From contig CACPCG010000001.1 of the NCBI GenBank assembly GCA_902632305.1, positions 62,001-126,000 on the forward strand: 64,000 nt of DNA, in the 5' to 3' direction. Below the pieces are notes generated by a model. That model was given only the letters and a program-made list of their open reading frames with translations, was not told the DNA's origin and made no database searches. Of the stretch, positions 18,954 to 28,924 are shown piece by piece (position 1 is the first letter of the stretch; each line of letters starts with the position of its first letter). A program made the position numbers and the translations under genes. The stretch is from an uncultured Gammaproteobacteria bacterium (lineage in GTDB: Bacteria; Pseudomonadota; Gammaproteobacteria; GCA-002705445; GCA-002716945).

Positions 18954-19747
18954 TCCTTTTTGTCGTTATTACTTTTATCCAAATCATCTATTAAGACTTC
19001 ATCGGATACTTCCTTATTCTTGCTTATTATTCTCGAGAAGAAAATACCTAATTCATATAAAAGCCAAATGGGTATAGCTAATAATGTTTGTGATACTACA
19101 TCAGGGGGTGTCAAAAGCATACCTACTATGAATGCCCCAACGATTACGTACGGTCTTTTTCTTGATAGACTCTGAGTTGTACTTACATTAGTGATAACCA
19201 AGAGAATTGTAATGATTGGCACCTCAAACGCGAATCCAAAAGCAAAAAATAGCGTGATTACAAAATCTAGATATCTTCCTATATCCGTCATTATAGAAAT
19301 CCCATCTGGCGCTATTGCTATAAAAAATGAAAATAATAAAGGAAACACAACGAAATAAGCAAATGCTGCACCTAAATAGAATAATAAACTACTTGAAACT
19401 AAGATAGGCAAAACAAGTTTCTTTTCTTTTTCATACAAACCAGGCGCGGTAAACATCCATAAATGATATAACAGGTAAGGTATAGATATGAATATTGATA
19501 ATATCATTACAAGTTTAAATGGAATAAAGAAAGGAGATGCGACATCGATGGCAATCATAGTGCTACTCTCAGGGAGATTTCTAATTAGAGGGTCGGCTAA
19601 TTGATTATAAATAGAGTCAGAAAATGGAAATAAAAACAAGAATATTATTGTGATGAAAATGAGGCTTTTCGTTAATCTTGTTTTTAACTCTTGGAAATGT
19701 GGGACAAGTGATTTAAAAGAACTCTCAGATTCATTGTTACTGACCAT
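18950..19747 (-). CDS. tatC: Sec-independent translocase subunit TatC
   Basis: Membrane receptor of the twin-arginine pathway that exports folded proteins. The 265-residue protein has six predicted helices, an N-terminal LVPHFQELKTRL segment with the conserved Glu, and FEVPIITILL in the fourth helix. It follows tatB by 2 bases in a tatA-tatB-tatC run placed after the his genes, as in many proteobacteria. The charged C-terminal tail is cytoplasmic. Confidence 0.96.
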   Translation of the reverse strand: MVSNNESESSFKSLVPHFQELKTRLTKSLIFITIIFLFLFPFSDSIYNQLADPLIRNLPESSTMIAIDVASPFFIPFKLVMILSIFISIPYLLYHLWMFTAPGLYEKEKKLVLPILVSSSLLFYLGAAFAYFVVFPLLFSFFIAIAPDGISIMTDIGRYLDFVITLFFAFGFAFEVPIITILLVITNVSTTQSLSRKRPYVIVGAFIVGMLLTPPDVVSQTLLAIPIWLLYELGIFFSRIISKNKEVSDEVLIDDLDKSNNDKKE

Positions 19748-19749
19748 AT

Positions 19750-20010
19750 TTACTTATCCTCTTTGGCTTTGTCTATTTCCTTTTCTAAGTTATCTATATG
19801 ATTTTTTTGGTCATTTATAATCTTGTTGACCTCTTCTGTTGTTGATGACGTCTCACTTTGGATAGAATCCTTTAGTTCAAAAAAATACCTCTGTAGCTTA
19901 CCAAACCATCTACCTAAAAATCCAGCAACGACAGGTAATTTTTCAGGTCCTACCACGAATAGCAGTAGCATAAAGATTAAGAACAGTTCCCAAAACCCTA
20001 TATCAAACAT
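19750..20010 (-). CDS. tatB: Sec-independent translocase subunit TatB
   Basis: Partner of TatC in recognising twin-arginine signal peptides. The 86-residue protein has the N-terminal helix and hinge ELFLIFMLLLFVVGPEKLP, a TatB-type GPEKLP hinge, an amphipathic helix and a charged, coiled tail. It is shorter than E. coli TatB (171 residues) but the hinge and gene position identify it. Confidence 0.9.
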   Translation of the reverse strand: MFDIGFWELFLIFMLLLFVVGPEKLPVVAGFLGRWFGKLQRYFFELKDSIQSETSSTTEEVNKIINDQKNHIDNLEKEIDKAKEDK

Positions 20011-20015
20011 TTAAA

Positions 20016-20207
20016 CTATTTATCTTCTTTAGATGATTTGTTTGATACTACTTTATCTGAAGAGCTTTCGTCTCTTGAAGATTTTTTAAAACTTTTGATT
20101 GCTGATCCTAAATCAGCTCCGACATTTCTAAGTTTTTTTGTACCAAATAACAATACTACTATGATAAGTATAAGCAATATTGACCATGGTGATATTCCGC
20201 TTAACAT
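20016..20207 (-). CDS. tatA: Sec-independent translocase subunit TatA
   Basis: Pore-forming Tat component. The 63-residue protein has the short transmembrane segment ([13 protein letters not shown]), the [21 protein letters not shown] hinge and amphipathic helix, and a Ser/Lys-rich tail. It lies 8 bases after hisE and 5 bases before tatB. Confidence 0.94.
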   Translation of the reverse strand: MLSGISPWSILLILIIVVLLFGTKKLRNVGADLGSAIKSFKKSSRDESSSDKVVSNKSSKEDK

Positions 20208-20215
20208 AATCTACC

Positions 20216-20548
20216 TCATTTTTCTCTAGATTTCTTTTCCTCAATACCAGATGTTCCAAAACGTTTCTCTAATTCCAATAGGATATCATTCACATCGATG
20301 TCATTCAAAGACATTGACACTAAAGTATGAAACCACAAATCCGCGGCTTCATGAATTATTGATGATTTTTCTTTATGAGAAATTGCTTCAACATATTCTT
20401 TAGCTTCCTCAATAATCTTTTGATTTATCTTTTCATTTCCCTCTTGGTATAGCGAGGCTACATATGAGTTGTTTGGCATATTTCTCTTTCTATCTCTCAA
20501 TATGTTCCAAAGCTTTTCAAGAATGTCTTTGTCTAGTTTATTCCTCAT
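20216..20548 (-). CDS. hisE: Phosphoribosyl-ATP pyrophosphatase
   Basis: Second step of histidine synthesis, hydrolysing PR-ATP to PR-AMP. The 110-residue protein has the MazG-like helical core with KIIEEAKEYVEA near residue 43 and HEAADLWFHTLV near 65, whose acidic residues bind metal. It is separate from hisI, which is absent from the usual place between hisF and hisE. Confidence 0.93.
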   Translation of the reverse strand: MRNKLDKDILEKLWNILRDRKRNMPNNSYVASLYQEGNEKINQKIIEEAKEYVEAISHKEKSSIIHEAADLWFHTLVSMSLNDIDVNDILLELEKRFGTSGIEEKKSREK

Positions 20549-20571
20549 ATATGATAGGTTAACATAAATAC

Positions 20572-21333
20572 CTAAATTCGCACTTGGACTCCCTGTTTTT
20601 TGAGGTAATTCTTTACCTCTAGAATAGTAAAAATCTCGTAGTGAAATATACTAGCGGCTAGAACGGCGTCTGCTTTACCATTTTTTAACGCCAAATATAA
20701 ATGCTCTAGTTCACCTGCCCCGCCAGATGCTATAACTGGAATATTTACTTTTTTTGAGATGCTCTCTAATAATTCAGTATCAAATCCGTCCTTAGTTCCA
20801 TCCTTATCCATACTAGTCACTAGCAACTCACCAGCACCACGATCATTTAACTCTTTTGCCCAATCTACCGCATCTATTCCGGTAGATTTTCTTCCTCCAT
20901 GTATAAAAACCTCCCATTTTTGATTGGCTTGTTTCTTAGCATCTATCGCAGCTACTATGCACTGACTTCCAACTTTGTCTGTTACATTATTAATAATATT
21001 TGGATTTACGACTGCGGCACTGTTGATAGCTACTTTATCTGCTCCAACATTTAAAAGTGTTATAACATCTTGGTAAGATGAAACTCCTCCTCCTACTGTT
21101 AGTGGTATAAAAACTTCATTAGCAACACTTTCTACAGTATCTAAGATTGTTTTTCTGTTTTGATGTGTTGCCGTAATATCAAGGAAAGTAATCTCGTCTG
21201 CGCCCATGTCGTCATATTTTTTTGCAACTTCTACAGGATCACCAGCATCTTTAATATCGATAAAATTGATACCTTTTACAACTCTTCCGTTATCTATATC
21301 CAAACAAGGTATTATTCTTTTTGTGTATGACAT
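20572..21333 (-). CDS. hisF: Imidazole glycerol phosphate synthase subunit HisF
   Basis: Cyclase half of the glutamine-dependent HisF-HisH enzyme. The 253-residue TIM barrel has the catalytic Asp11 in [15 protein letters not shown] and the second Asp near residue 130 in AAIDAK. GGGVSS and ASGGAGE supply phosphate-binding loops. Its ATG overlaps the hisA stop by one base. Confidence 0.97.
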   Translation of the reverse strand: MSYTKRIIPCLDIDNGRVVKGINFIDIKDAGDPVEVAKKYDDMGADEITFLDITATHQNRKTILDTVESVANEVFIPLTVGGGVSSYQDVITLLNVGADKVAINSAAVVNPNIINNVTDKVGSQCIVAAIDAKKQANQKWEVFIHGGRKSTGIDAVDWAKELNDRGAGELLVTSMDKDGTKDGFDTELLESISKKVNIPVIASGGAGELEHLYLALKNGKADAVLAASIFHYEIFTILEVKNYLKKQGVQVRI

Positions 21334-22061
21334 TATTTATTACTTAACTTTACTAAATCTTCAATTGTAATGCGTCCCTCATATATGGCTTTTCCTATAA
21401 TCATACCGCTAATTCTATTACTATTAATCTCACAAATCTTATCTATATCGTTTAGTGATGAAATACCTCCCGAGGCAATCACAGATATGTTCGTTTTTTC
21501 AAGTATATTCTCAATTAACTCTATGTTGACGCCTGACAACATTCCATCTTTTGATACATCGGTTAGTACAATTTCTGTGACACTATTTTTTTCTAATTGT
21601 TTTAGAAAATTATCAAGGGATACATCAGATTTTTCTAACCAGCCATCAGTAACAAGATTATTATTTTTTATAGCGACATCAATAATAACTTTTTTAAGCA
21701 AACTATCTGGTATCGATTCAATAAATGTAGGTGTCTCTAAAATTTTTGTTCCGATAATTACTTTACTTATGCCAGCGTCTAAATAGGTGTTTATAGCATC
21801 AACTGATCTAATACCTCCGCCAACTTGCATATAACAATCACCAAGTATTTCTCTTAATTCTATAATTGTGGAGATGTTTAACAACTCTCCTTTTTTTGCA
21901 CCATCTAAGTCTACAACATGAACAGCGCGTATTCCCTTGTCACGCCATTGTAATCCTATTTCTCGAGGATTCTCAGAATAAACTTTTGATTTACTGTAAT
22001 CACCACCTGACAACCTAACACATTTTCCCCCCATGATATCAATAGCAGGTAAAAATTTCAT
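21333..22061 (-). CDS. hisA: ProFAR isomerase HisA
   Basis: Isomerises ProFAR to PRFAR in histidine synthesis. The 242-residue barrel is homologous to HisF, with catalytic Asp8 in [14 protein letters not shown], the second Asp near residue 130 in [10 protein letters not shown] and VGGGIRS and ASGGISS phosphate-binding loops. It abuts hisH directly. Confidence 0.96.
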   Translation of the reverse strand: MKFLPAIDIMGGKCVRLSGGDYSKSKVYSENPREIGLQWRDKGIRAVHVVDLDGAKKGELLNISTIIELREILGDCYMQVGGGIRSVDAINTYLDAGISKVIIGTKILETPTFIESIPDSLLKKVIIDVAIKNNNLVTDGWLEKSDVSLDNFLKQLEKNSVTEIVLTDVSKDGMLSGVNIELIENILEKTNISVIASGGISSLNDIDKICEINSNRISGMIIGKAIYEGRITIEDLVKLSNK

Positions 22062-22688
22062 TTAAACACTCCAATCTATAAAGTTTTTTAGTAATATCAA
22101 ACCATTTGTAGAACTCTTTTCTGGATGAAATTGAACAGCCACGTAATTGTCTCTATTTATCGTAGACGTGAAATGTAATCCATAATCTGTATATGATGTT
22201 TTCTCCTTATCATTTCTAGGATCAACATAAAAGCTATGAACAAAATAAAAAAAAGAATTATTATTTATGTCTTTAAAGATTGGATGTTGTTCTTTTATTT
22301 GAACAGGACTCCAGCCCATATGCGGTAACTTAATATCACCTTTTTTTGTATTAGAAATTTTTTTTACACTACCATCAAAAACATTTAAACACATAGTGTT
22401 ATCCTCTTCACTCTTAGTCATTAAAACCTGAAGTCCAATACATATGCCTAAAAATGGTTTCTGAGAAATTATAAGTTTAAATTTATCAATATCAAAATTA
22501 TTTTTTAAATTTTCCATGCATTGTTTTGCAGCGCCTTGTCCAGGAAAAATAATGCGATCACTTTTTTGTAAATCACTAATAGATTTTGTTATTTTTATAT
22601 TATAGTTTTTAGGTGATACTTTAGCTAGAGCTTTTGCCACACTATGAATGTTACCCATCCCATAGTCAATAATTGATATTTGAGCCAT
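22062..22688 (-). CDS. hisH: Imidazole glycerol phosphate synthase subunit HisH
   Basis: Glutaminase half of the IGP synthase, feeding ammonia to HisF. The 208-residue protein has the nucleophile elbow FLGICIGLQVL with the catalytic Cys near residue 82 and the His/Glu pair in VQFHPEKSS near 185. It overlaps hisB by one base. Confidence 0.96.
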   Translation of the reverse strand: MAQISIIDYGMGNIHSVAKALAKVSPKNYNIKITKSISDLQKSDRIIFPGQGAAKQCMENLKNNFDIDKFKLIISQKPFLGICIGLQVLMTKSEEDNTMCLNVFDGSVKKISNTKKGDIKLPHMGWSPVQIKEQHPIFKDINNNSFFYFVHSFYVDPRNDKEKTSYTDYGLHFTSTINRDNYVAVQFHPEKSSTNGLILLKNFIDWSV

Positions 22689-23281
22689 TAAAGTTTTTCT
22701 TTAGTTGATGGTATTCGATTCAAATTTCTAGGATCCAATGCTACAGCAACTTTAATAGCCTTGCCAAATGCTTTAAATATAGTCTCAGCTATATGATGAG
22801 AGTTGCTACCTCTAAGGTTATCTATATGAACGGTTGCTTTCGCATGATTAACAAACCCATGAAAAAATTCTTGAACAAGATCTATATCAAAATCTCCTAC
22901 TCTTGAGCGCGGATATGAGACGTTATATTGGAGTCCTGGGCGACCGGAAAAATCCAGAACGACTCTAGATAATGACTCATCCAAAGGAACATATGATGAA
23001 CCAAATCTATTTATTCCTAATTTATTACCTAAAGCTTTCTCGATAACCTGTCCAAGAACAATCCCCACATCTTCAACAGTGTGATGAGCATCGATTTCAA
23101 GGTCACCCTTTGCATGTATTTTCAAATCCATCATTCCGTGTCTAGCAACTTGTTCTAGCATATGTTCTAGAAAAGGTATATCTGCTTTCAGATCGGCTAA
23201 TCCTTGCCCATCCAAATTTACTTTTGCAGAAATTTGTGTCTCTTTTGTGTTTCTCTCAACTTCGGCTTGTCGATTTTTCAT
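22688..23281 (-). CDS. hisB: Imidazoleglycerol-phosphate dehydratase HisB (single-domain)
   Basis: Dehydrates imidazole glycerol phosphate. The 197-residue protein has only the dehydratase domain, with the metal-binding motifs DAHHTVED near residue 64 and [14 protein letters not shown] near 160. The histidinol-phosphatase domain found in the E. coli bifunctional enzyme is absent, so that step must be elsewhere. It is first of hisB-H-A-F-E. Confidence 0.96.
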   Translation of the reverse strand: MKNRQAEVERNTKETQISAKVNLDGQGLADLKADIPFLEHMLEQVARHGMMDLKIHAKGDLEIDAHHTVEDVGIVLGQVIEKALGNKLGINRFGSSYVPLDESLSRVVLDFSGRPGLQYNVSYPRSRVGDFDIDLVQEFFHGFVNHAKATVHIDNLRGSNSHHIAETIFKAFGKAIKVAVALDPRNLNRIPSTKEKL

Positions 23282-23298
23282 AAGCTATCTATAACATA

Positions 23299-24048
23299 TT
23301 ACCGTGATTTTAGCCATTTATTTACTTCTGATACCATATAATCCACTGAATCTCGATAATAATGATCTGATTCAATTATAACTTTCTGTTCAAGGTTATC
23401 ATCGTTGAGTGATTGAAAATAATTTCCATGCTTAATTACAGATTGGTGATCAAACTCACCATAGATATTTAAAATATCAATACCATATCTTTTATAATCA
23501 AGGTATGAGTCTACTTTTTGACCTTTATCTACAGCACCTGCGCCTAACAAAATAATTGCATCTATATTGGTAATGTCATATTTCTTGATAAAAGAAAATA
23601 ACATGTGGGAACCACAACTATGTGCAATTACAATAATTTTCTTGTAATTTCTAGATAAGTAATCAATAGAACTTTTTATTCTCTCATCAGAATAGCTAAA
23701 AAGTTTTTTATACTCATAATATTTAGCATTTTTGTACAAGACAGGAAGTTGTATGGAAAAGATATCAAAATTCTCTTTTAGAGCTTCTCTTAATGGGTTC
23801 ATGACTAATGGCTCATTTGGATATAAGCCACGTCCATGCAGGAGCAAAACTGGTATTTTGTCGCCACTGGAATCAACCACCATTTTGAAATTCTCTCCAG
23901 AAACAGTATTAATATCGAGTATATCAGCCTCAAACTCTAAACTAGTAATCTGTTCAAAAATATTTTTCTCTCTAACATAATCTGGCTCTGCTGCGTTAAC
24001 TAAGTATGGTGATGAGATAATTATAAAAAATACAAAAAACTTAATCAT
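23299..24048 (-). CDS. Exported alpha/beta-hydrolase-fold protein, DUF3530-like
   Basis: I start at the ATG at 24048, which overlaps the pip stop and gives a signal peptide (MIKFFVFFIIISSPYLVNAA). The 249-residue product has an alpha/beta-hydrolase pattern: LLLHGRG oxyanion loop near residue 68, nucleophile Ser in AHSCGSH near 143, the acid in NIYGEFD near 195 and a His in ESDHYY near 220. The overall pattern resembles DUF3530-type proteins, but the assignment is by motif only. The substrate is unknown; the protein is likely periplasmic. It sits between pip and hisB, all on one strand. Confidence 0.65.
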   Translation of the reverse strand: MIKFFVFFIIISSPYLVNAAEPDYVREKNIFEQITSLEFEADILDINTVSGENFKMVVDSSGDKIPVLLLHGRGLYPNEPLVMNPLREALKENFDIFSIQLPVLYKNAKYYEYKKLFSYSDERIKSSIDYLSRNYKKIIVIAHSCGSHMLFSFIKKYDITNIDAIILLGAGAVDKGQKVDSYLDYKRYGIDILNIYGEFDHQSVIKHGNYFQSLNDDNLEQKVIIESDHYYRDSVDYMVSEVNKWLKSR

Positions 24049-24982
24049 AAAGTGAGTGTGAATCTTGAAATATCTCAAAAACTTTTTCAGAAATACCTGT
24101 CTCTAGTAATGAATGTCCCGCATCATTGATTACATGTAATTGTGAATTTGAGTAATGATTGTGCAAATTATAAGCCTGATTGATAGGGCATACAATGTCG
24201 TAACGACCATGGATGATATGACATTTTATTTTATGTAGTTTATTGATATTTTTTATAATTTGATTTTCTTCAATAAAACAATCGTTATAAAAATAATGTG
24301 ATTCTATTTTAGCCAATGCTGTTGAACATTGATCAAACTGATTAACGACATTGTTTGACAAGAATAGGGATGAGCATTTCCCTTCCCAAATAGACCATTG
24401 CTTACAGAATTTTTCAGAAACATTATCGTCACCTCCATGAATACGCTTATAAAAAGCATCGAGGAGGTTGCTTTTCTCAGAATCAGGAATCCCATCTATA
24501 AATTCTCTCCAATACTCTGGAAAAATTGAATCTGCCCCACTCTGGTAAAACCATTTAATATCCTTTTTTCTACAAAGGAATATTCCCCTTAACACCAAAG
24601 ATGATACAGTATCAGGATGTTTTTGAGCATACAATAATGCAAGTGTAGAACCCCAAGAACCACCATAAATTATTGTTTTACTAATATCCAAGTATTCTAA
24701 AAGGCTTTTGATATCGTCTATTAAATCCTGAGATGTATTATTATCACATGATGCATATGGAGTTGATTTACCAGAACCACGCTGATCAAATAAGATGATT
24801 TTATATATTTTTGGATTAAAATATCTACGATAGAGAGGACTCACACCAGCACCAGGCCCTCCATGAAGAAAAACAATCGGTATCCCGTCGGGATTACCTG
24901 ATAACTCTACATATAAAGAATGTTTTTCACTGACATTTAGGAAAAATTCACTATATGGTTGGATTTCATCGTATAACTTCAC
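24041..24982 (-). CDS. pip: Proline iminopeptidase
   Basis: Removes N-terminal proline from peptides; alpha/beta-hydrolase fold. The 313-residue length matches the Xanthomonas-type enzyme. HGGPGAG forms the oxyanion loop near residue 40, GGSWGSTLAL holds the catalytic Ser near 107, and the Asp and His are in HGRYDIVCP and NDAGHS near the C-terminus. It overlaps the next gene by 8 bases. Confidence 0.93.
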   Translation of the reverse strand: MKLYDEIQPYSEFFLNVSEKHSLYVELSGNPDGIPIVFLHGGPGAGVSPLYRRYFNPKIYKIILFDQRGSGKSTPYASCDNNTSQDLIDDIKSLLEYLDISKTIIYGGSWGSTLALLYAQKHPDTVSSLVLRGIFLCRKKDIKWFYQSGADSIFPEYWREFIDGIPDSEKSNLLDAFYKRIHGGDDNVSEKFCKQWSIWEGKCSSLFLSNNVVNQFDQCSTALAKIESHYFYNDCFIEENQIIKNINKLHKIKCHIIHGRYDIVCPINQAYNLHNHYSNSQLHVINDAGHSLLETGISEKVFEIFQDSHSLYD

Positions 24983-25020
24983 ACATATATGTTAAGCCAA
25001 AATATCGTCTAAAAGAACCA

Positions 25021-25043
25021 TAAAATTAAGTAAAATAATTTTA
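25021..25043 (-). terminator. Weak AT-only hairpin after the acyltransferase gene
   Basis: TAAAATTA and TAATTTTA form an 8-base stem around a 7-base loop, one base after the stop of the acyltransferase gene and followed on the minus strand by T-containing sequence. The stem is A/T only, so it may be chance. Confidence 0.3.
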
Positions 25044-25044
25044 G

Positions 25045-26028
25045 TTAATCTTTATAGGGATACTCAGAACCAGATTCTCTATTTTGAAATATCCTCAAGC
25101 TCCACATATATTGACTAGGATTTCTTAAAATCAACTCCTCAAAGCATTTGTTAATCAGTCTAGTGTCGCTGTCTTCAGATTCTGTTGGGAAATTTTCTAG
25201 TGGACAACCTAAATACGTGATGTAAGTGTTAGACTTCGAACAATAGTTATTAACACATGGGATTACCAAACAATTAGATAATTGAACTATTTTTCTCACA
25301 GATGTCAGAGTAGATTTTCTATCATCAAAAAAATCAGCAAAACAAGTTTCTTTTGAATCTAGATCTTCATCTCCTATATAATAAAATATATTTGGTTTTT
25401 TCAATTGAGATACTACTTTCTTAAAAGGAAAGTTTTCTCTAGGAAAAATAACAGCATTATCATCATGCTTACATCTAGATTTGCCAACCAACCAATTTAT
25501 TAACTCATTTCTAAAAGGTTTGTACATGCTGATGACTGGGTAATTAGATATTGATCTACCACCAAAGTCTAGTGATGTAGAATGTAGAGTAAGCAAAATA
25601 ACACCTCTGTTGCTTTTTAATGCTTTCTCAAGAATATCTTTATTTTCAATTTTTGTCATTCCACGGAGTGATTGACTGGATTTCCACCACAAGATAGACA
25701 TGTCTAGAAAAGATTTCCCGAGATTCTGAAAATAATCTTTAGAGATAGCCTCTAGTTCAGTTTCTGATTTTTCCTTGAAGCATAGGGACAAATTAGTAAA
25801 AACAATATTTCTTCTTTTTGAATTTAAAAAATAAATAACTAGTCCAAGACTTTTCCCCAGAAGATCTCTCATTTTTCTCGGAAAAAGACTTAGAGGAAAA
25901 GAAAATAGTACTACGATCCATGTTAACCAATATTTAGGAAATATTAATTTAAGAGTAAATTTCTCTGAATCTTTAAATGGAATATCAAGAGGGTTTCTTT
26001 TAGAGCAGAAGAGCTTACTGTTATACAT
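25045..26028 (-). CDS. LpxL/HtrB-family acyltransferase
   Basis: Membrane-associated acyltransferase of the family that adds secondary fatty acids to lipid A. I use the ATG at 26028, two bases past the trkH stop, rather than a TTG at 26043. The 327-residue protein has a hydrophobic N-terminal anchor (ending in SFPLSLFPRKMR) and the catalytic HSTSLD motif near residue 150, matching the family H-x4-D. The MYKPFRN segment near 172 and a YYIGDEDL segment near 215 follow the family pattern. Which acyl position or lipid it uses cannot be told. Confidence 0.8.
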   Translation of the reverse strand: MYNSKLFCSKRNPLDIPFKDSEKFTLKLIFPKYWLTWIVVLFSFPLSLFPRKMRDLLGKSLGLVIYFLNSKRRNIVFTNLSLCFKEKSETELEAISKDYFQNLGKSFLDMSILWWKSSQSLRGMTKIENKDILEKALKSNRGVILLTLHSTSLDFGGRSISNYPVISMYKPFRNELINWLVGKSRCKHDDNAVIFPRENFPFKKVVSQLKKPNIFYYIGDEDLDSKETCFADFFDDRKSTLTSVRKIVQLSNCLVIPCVNNYCSKSNTYITYLGCPLENFPTESEDSDTRLINKCFEELILRNPSQYMWSLRIFQNRESGSEYPYKD

Positions 26029-26030
26029 TA

Positions 26031-27479
26031 TCAGTATTTCCAAAAGTATGGCGTCAATACTATTATTAATGTGTAAATTTCTAGACGACCCAATATCATA
26101 GTAAATGTAAGCACATATTTAGAAAACATATTTATTGAGTTGTAGTTATCTACCACTAACCCAGCACCTGGACCTAAGTTATTTAAACAAGAAGCTACTG
26201 ATGAAAATGCTGTAGTTGCATCTAGTCCTGAGAATAATAATAGAATTGAAAGAACAAAATAAGAGACAAAATAGAAAATAAAAAATACGGTGACTTTTGA
26301 AATTACATCGTCAGTTATAGTTTGTTGGTTTATTTTAAGTGATACTTCAGCAGATGGATGAATAATTTTCATAATTTCTCTTCTGAGTTGCTTCAATATT
26401 AAAAGCACTCTTATAACCTTTATTCCACCACCAGTCGATCCAGCACAGGCGCCTATAAAACTCAAGAAAAGTAATGATGTAATAATGATTGCTGGCCATT
26501 GATCATAAGAAGTTGATGTAAAACCCGATGTTGTTGCAAATGAAACTACTTGAAAAATTAAATCACTGTAATAGATATTATCCTCTGAAGACACAAACAA
26601 ATACGTAATAAGTATTAAACAGGAAGAAATGATGATAATAAAATTTGATTTAGATTCAATATCACTAGTGTACACATTTAAATTTCTATTTTTAAGTGAA
26701 AAAAAATGTAATATAAAGTTAAGTGATGACAAAAACATGAAGACAATGCAGACTACTTCGATTACAGGATTGTTGAAATAGGCGATACTATCACTATGTG
26801 TAGAAAAACCACCTATAGCAATAGTTGAAAAACTATGCGCGAATGCATCAAAAATATCCATTCCTGCAGCGTAATACGAGACTCCACACAGGGCTGTCAA
26901 CCCTAAATAGACCTTCCATAGATTTTGTGCTGTCTCGGCTATCCTTGGAGATATCTTGTTATCCTTTATTGGGCCCGATGACTCAGCTTTGTAAAGTTGC
27001 ATACCTCCAACACCCAACATAGGAAGGACTGCCAGTGCAAGAACGACTATACCCATACCCCCAAACCATTGAAGAAGCTGTCTATACATCAGGATTGACG
27101 GTGATAAATTATCCAAATCTGTAATTACTGTTGCTCCTGTGGTAGTCCACCCTGACACAGATTCAAAAAAAGCATTTGTGAAACCCATGGACAAATCTTT
27201 ATCAAAGATAAATGGCAAACTCCCAAATAAACTCAATGATACCCAAAAAGAAACCACAATTAGAAAGCCTTCCTTAATTTTTATTTCAGATAAATTAGTT
27301 GTTTTGTAGTTTGGAAAAAATAGAATCGATCCTATTAGAAAACTAATGATAATTGAATAAATAAATGTTGCTATGTTTTGATCGACGTATAAAACAGATA
27401 TGATTAATGGGATAAATAATGTCATCGAAAAAATTATTAACATTAGTCCAATTGTTTTTTGAATAAGAGAAGAATTCAT
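26031..27479 (-). CDS. trkH: Trk-type potassium uptake protein TrkH
   Basis: Potassium-translocating membrane subunit gated by TrkA. The 482-residue protein has about ten hydrophobic helices in four pore-like repeats; the filter segments include SGWTTTGATV near residue 109, SIGGFSTH near 221 and TTSGFTST near 318, and GACAGSTGGGIKV near 341 follows. It is 3 bases downstream of trkA, forming the classic pair. Confidence 0.96.
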   Translation of the reverse strand: MNSSLIQKTIGLMLIIFSMTLFIPLIISVLYVDQNIATFIYSIIISFLIGSILFFPNYKTTNLSEIKIKEGFLIVVSFWVSLSLFGSLPFIFDKDLSMGFTNAFFESVSGWTTTGATVITDLDNLSPSILMYRQLLQWFGGMGIVVLALAVLPMLGVGGMQLYKAESSGPIKDNKISPRIAETAQNLWKVYLGLTALCGVSYYAAGMDIFDAFAHSFSTIAIGGFSTHSDSIAYFNNPVIEVVCIVFMFLSSLNFILHFFSLKNRNLNVYTSDIESKSNFIIIISSCLILITYLFVSSEDNIYYSDLIFQVVSFATTSGFTSTSYDQWPAIIITSLLFLSFIGACAGSTGGGIKVIRVLLILKQLRREIMKIIHPSAEVSLKINQQTITDDVISKVTVFFIFYFVSYFVLSILLLFSGLDATTAFSSVASCLNNLGPGAGLVVDNYNSINMFSKYVLTFTMILGRLEIYTLIIVLTPYFWKY

Positions 27480-27482
27480 ATC

Positions 27483-28853
27483 CTAAAAAAAGCCAACACT
27501 TACCTGAAACATTTTTTCGATTGTAGGGAGTTCTTTTCTATTAAGCGCGAATATTATCACATGATCTTCTGCGATTATTTCAATATCCTCATTAGTTAGT
27601 AGAACTTCATTCTCTCTGACTATTGCACCTATAATAATAGATTTAGGGAGTTCAAGCTCTGATATTTTCTTCCCCACAAGTTTAGAGGTTTTCTTATCTC
27701 CGTGAGCTATGATTTCCATAACCTCTCCATCGATATTTGCGATTCTATTTACACTTACAATGTCACTCGTTCTTACAGATGCTAGTAAAGAACCAATAGT
27801 TATATCCTCAGGAGAGACAACAATATCAATCTCTTTTGATACTAAATTTCTATATGAAGATTTATTAACTATCGCGATAGTTCTCCCTGCTCCCATATCC
27901 TTGGCTAATTTTGCAGATAAGATATTCATTTGGTCATCATTAGTGACTGCGCAATAATAATCTACATTATTAATATTTTCGTTCTTTAACATTGTCTCGT
28001 CTGCTATGTCACTATGAAGAACGACTGTATTACTCAAAGATTCAGATATTGATTGGGCAACAGTTTTGTCTTTCTCAATCAACTTTAGATTGTATAAGCC
28101 CTCTAATTTTTTTGCTAATGCTGAACCGACTCTCCCACCTCCAGCAATCATAACATTATGTGGCTCGTCAGTAACTTTTCTAAGTTCACTCATAAAGCGC
28201 ATGTTCTCCTCTGTTGCAATAAACAAAACATCGTCATCTGGCATTACAAATGTCTCGCCATCAGGAATTAGATATTTTTTATCTCTAAAAATAGCAACAA
28301 CCTTTACTTCAACATTAGGCATGTGCTCTTTAAATTCAGATAATCTTTTTCTCGCGAGTGGTCCATTGGCGAGCACTTTTGCTGCAATTACATGTACTTT
28401 TCCTGAAGCAAATTTAAATGCTTGAAATGCTCCTGGGTGATCAATTATATTTTTTACATTGTCCGTAATAAGTATGTTCGGACTAATAACCTCATCTATT
28501 GAAAACAATTTTTTGTCAAAACCGTCTTCATCACTTAAGTACTCATTTGCTCTGAGTCTTGCGATTATTTTTGGGACATTATAAACATTTTTTGCAACAT
28601 GGCATGCTGCCATATTTACTTCATCACTACCAGTAACAGCAATTACCATATCAGAGTTCTCAGCATCAGCAAGTTTTTGAACAGATGGATGGGATGCAAG
28701 ACCATGAACAGTTTTTATGTCCATTTTATCCCTTAAGTTTTCTAGAACTGATTTATCAACGTCAACAAGTGTAATGTCATTACCGTCATCTGAGAGAATT
28801 TTCGCAACAGATGAGCCAACTTGGCCGCCACCGAAGACTATTATTTTCTTCAT
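27483..28853 (-). CDS. trkA: Trk potassium transport NAD-binding regulator TrkA
   Basis: Cytoplasmic gating ring of TrkH. The 456-residue protein has two RCK units: Rossmann motifs FGGGQVGSSVA near residue 6 and AGGGRVGSALA near 236, each followed by a TrkA-C domain. A terminator-like hairpin separates it from fmt upstream, where many relatives have rsmB. Confidence 0.96.
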   Translation of the reverse strand: MKKIIVFGGGQVGSSVAKILSDDGNDITLVDVDKSVLENLRDKMDIKTVHGLASHPSVQKLADAENSDMVIAVTGSDEVNMAACHVAKNVYNVPKIIARLRANEYLSDEDGFDKKLFSIDEVISPNILITDNVKNIIDHPGAFQAFKFASGKVHVIAAKVLANGPLARKRLSEFKEHMPNVEVKVVAIFRDKKYLIPDGETFVMPDDDVLFIATEENMRFMSELRKVTDEPHNVMIAGGGRVGSALAKKLEGLYNLKLIEKDKTVAQSISESLSNTVVLHSDIADETMLKNENINNVDYYCAVTNDDQMNILSAKLAKDMGAGRTIAIVNKSSYRNLVSKEIDIVVSPEDITIGSLLASVRTSDIVSVNRIANIDGEVMEIIAHGDKKTSKLVGKKISELELPKSIIIGAIVRENEVLLTNEDIEIIAEDHVIIFALNRKELPTIEKMFQVSVGFF

Positions 28854-28876
28854 TTTATTTTATGTATAAGAACATT

Positions 28877-28903
28877 TGAGTTTATTCTACACCAATAAAC
28901 TCA
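28877..28903 (-). terminator. Hairpin after fmt
   Basis: A perfect 10-base stem (TGAGTTTATT with AATAAACTCA) around a 7-base loop lies 21 bases after the fmt stop and 23 bases before trkA on the minus strand. It is followed by moderately T-rich sequence and probably separates def-fmt from trkA-trkH. Confidence 0.6.
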
Positions 28904-28924
28904 GAAATTAAGGCTTAATACAGT

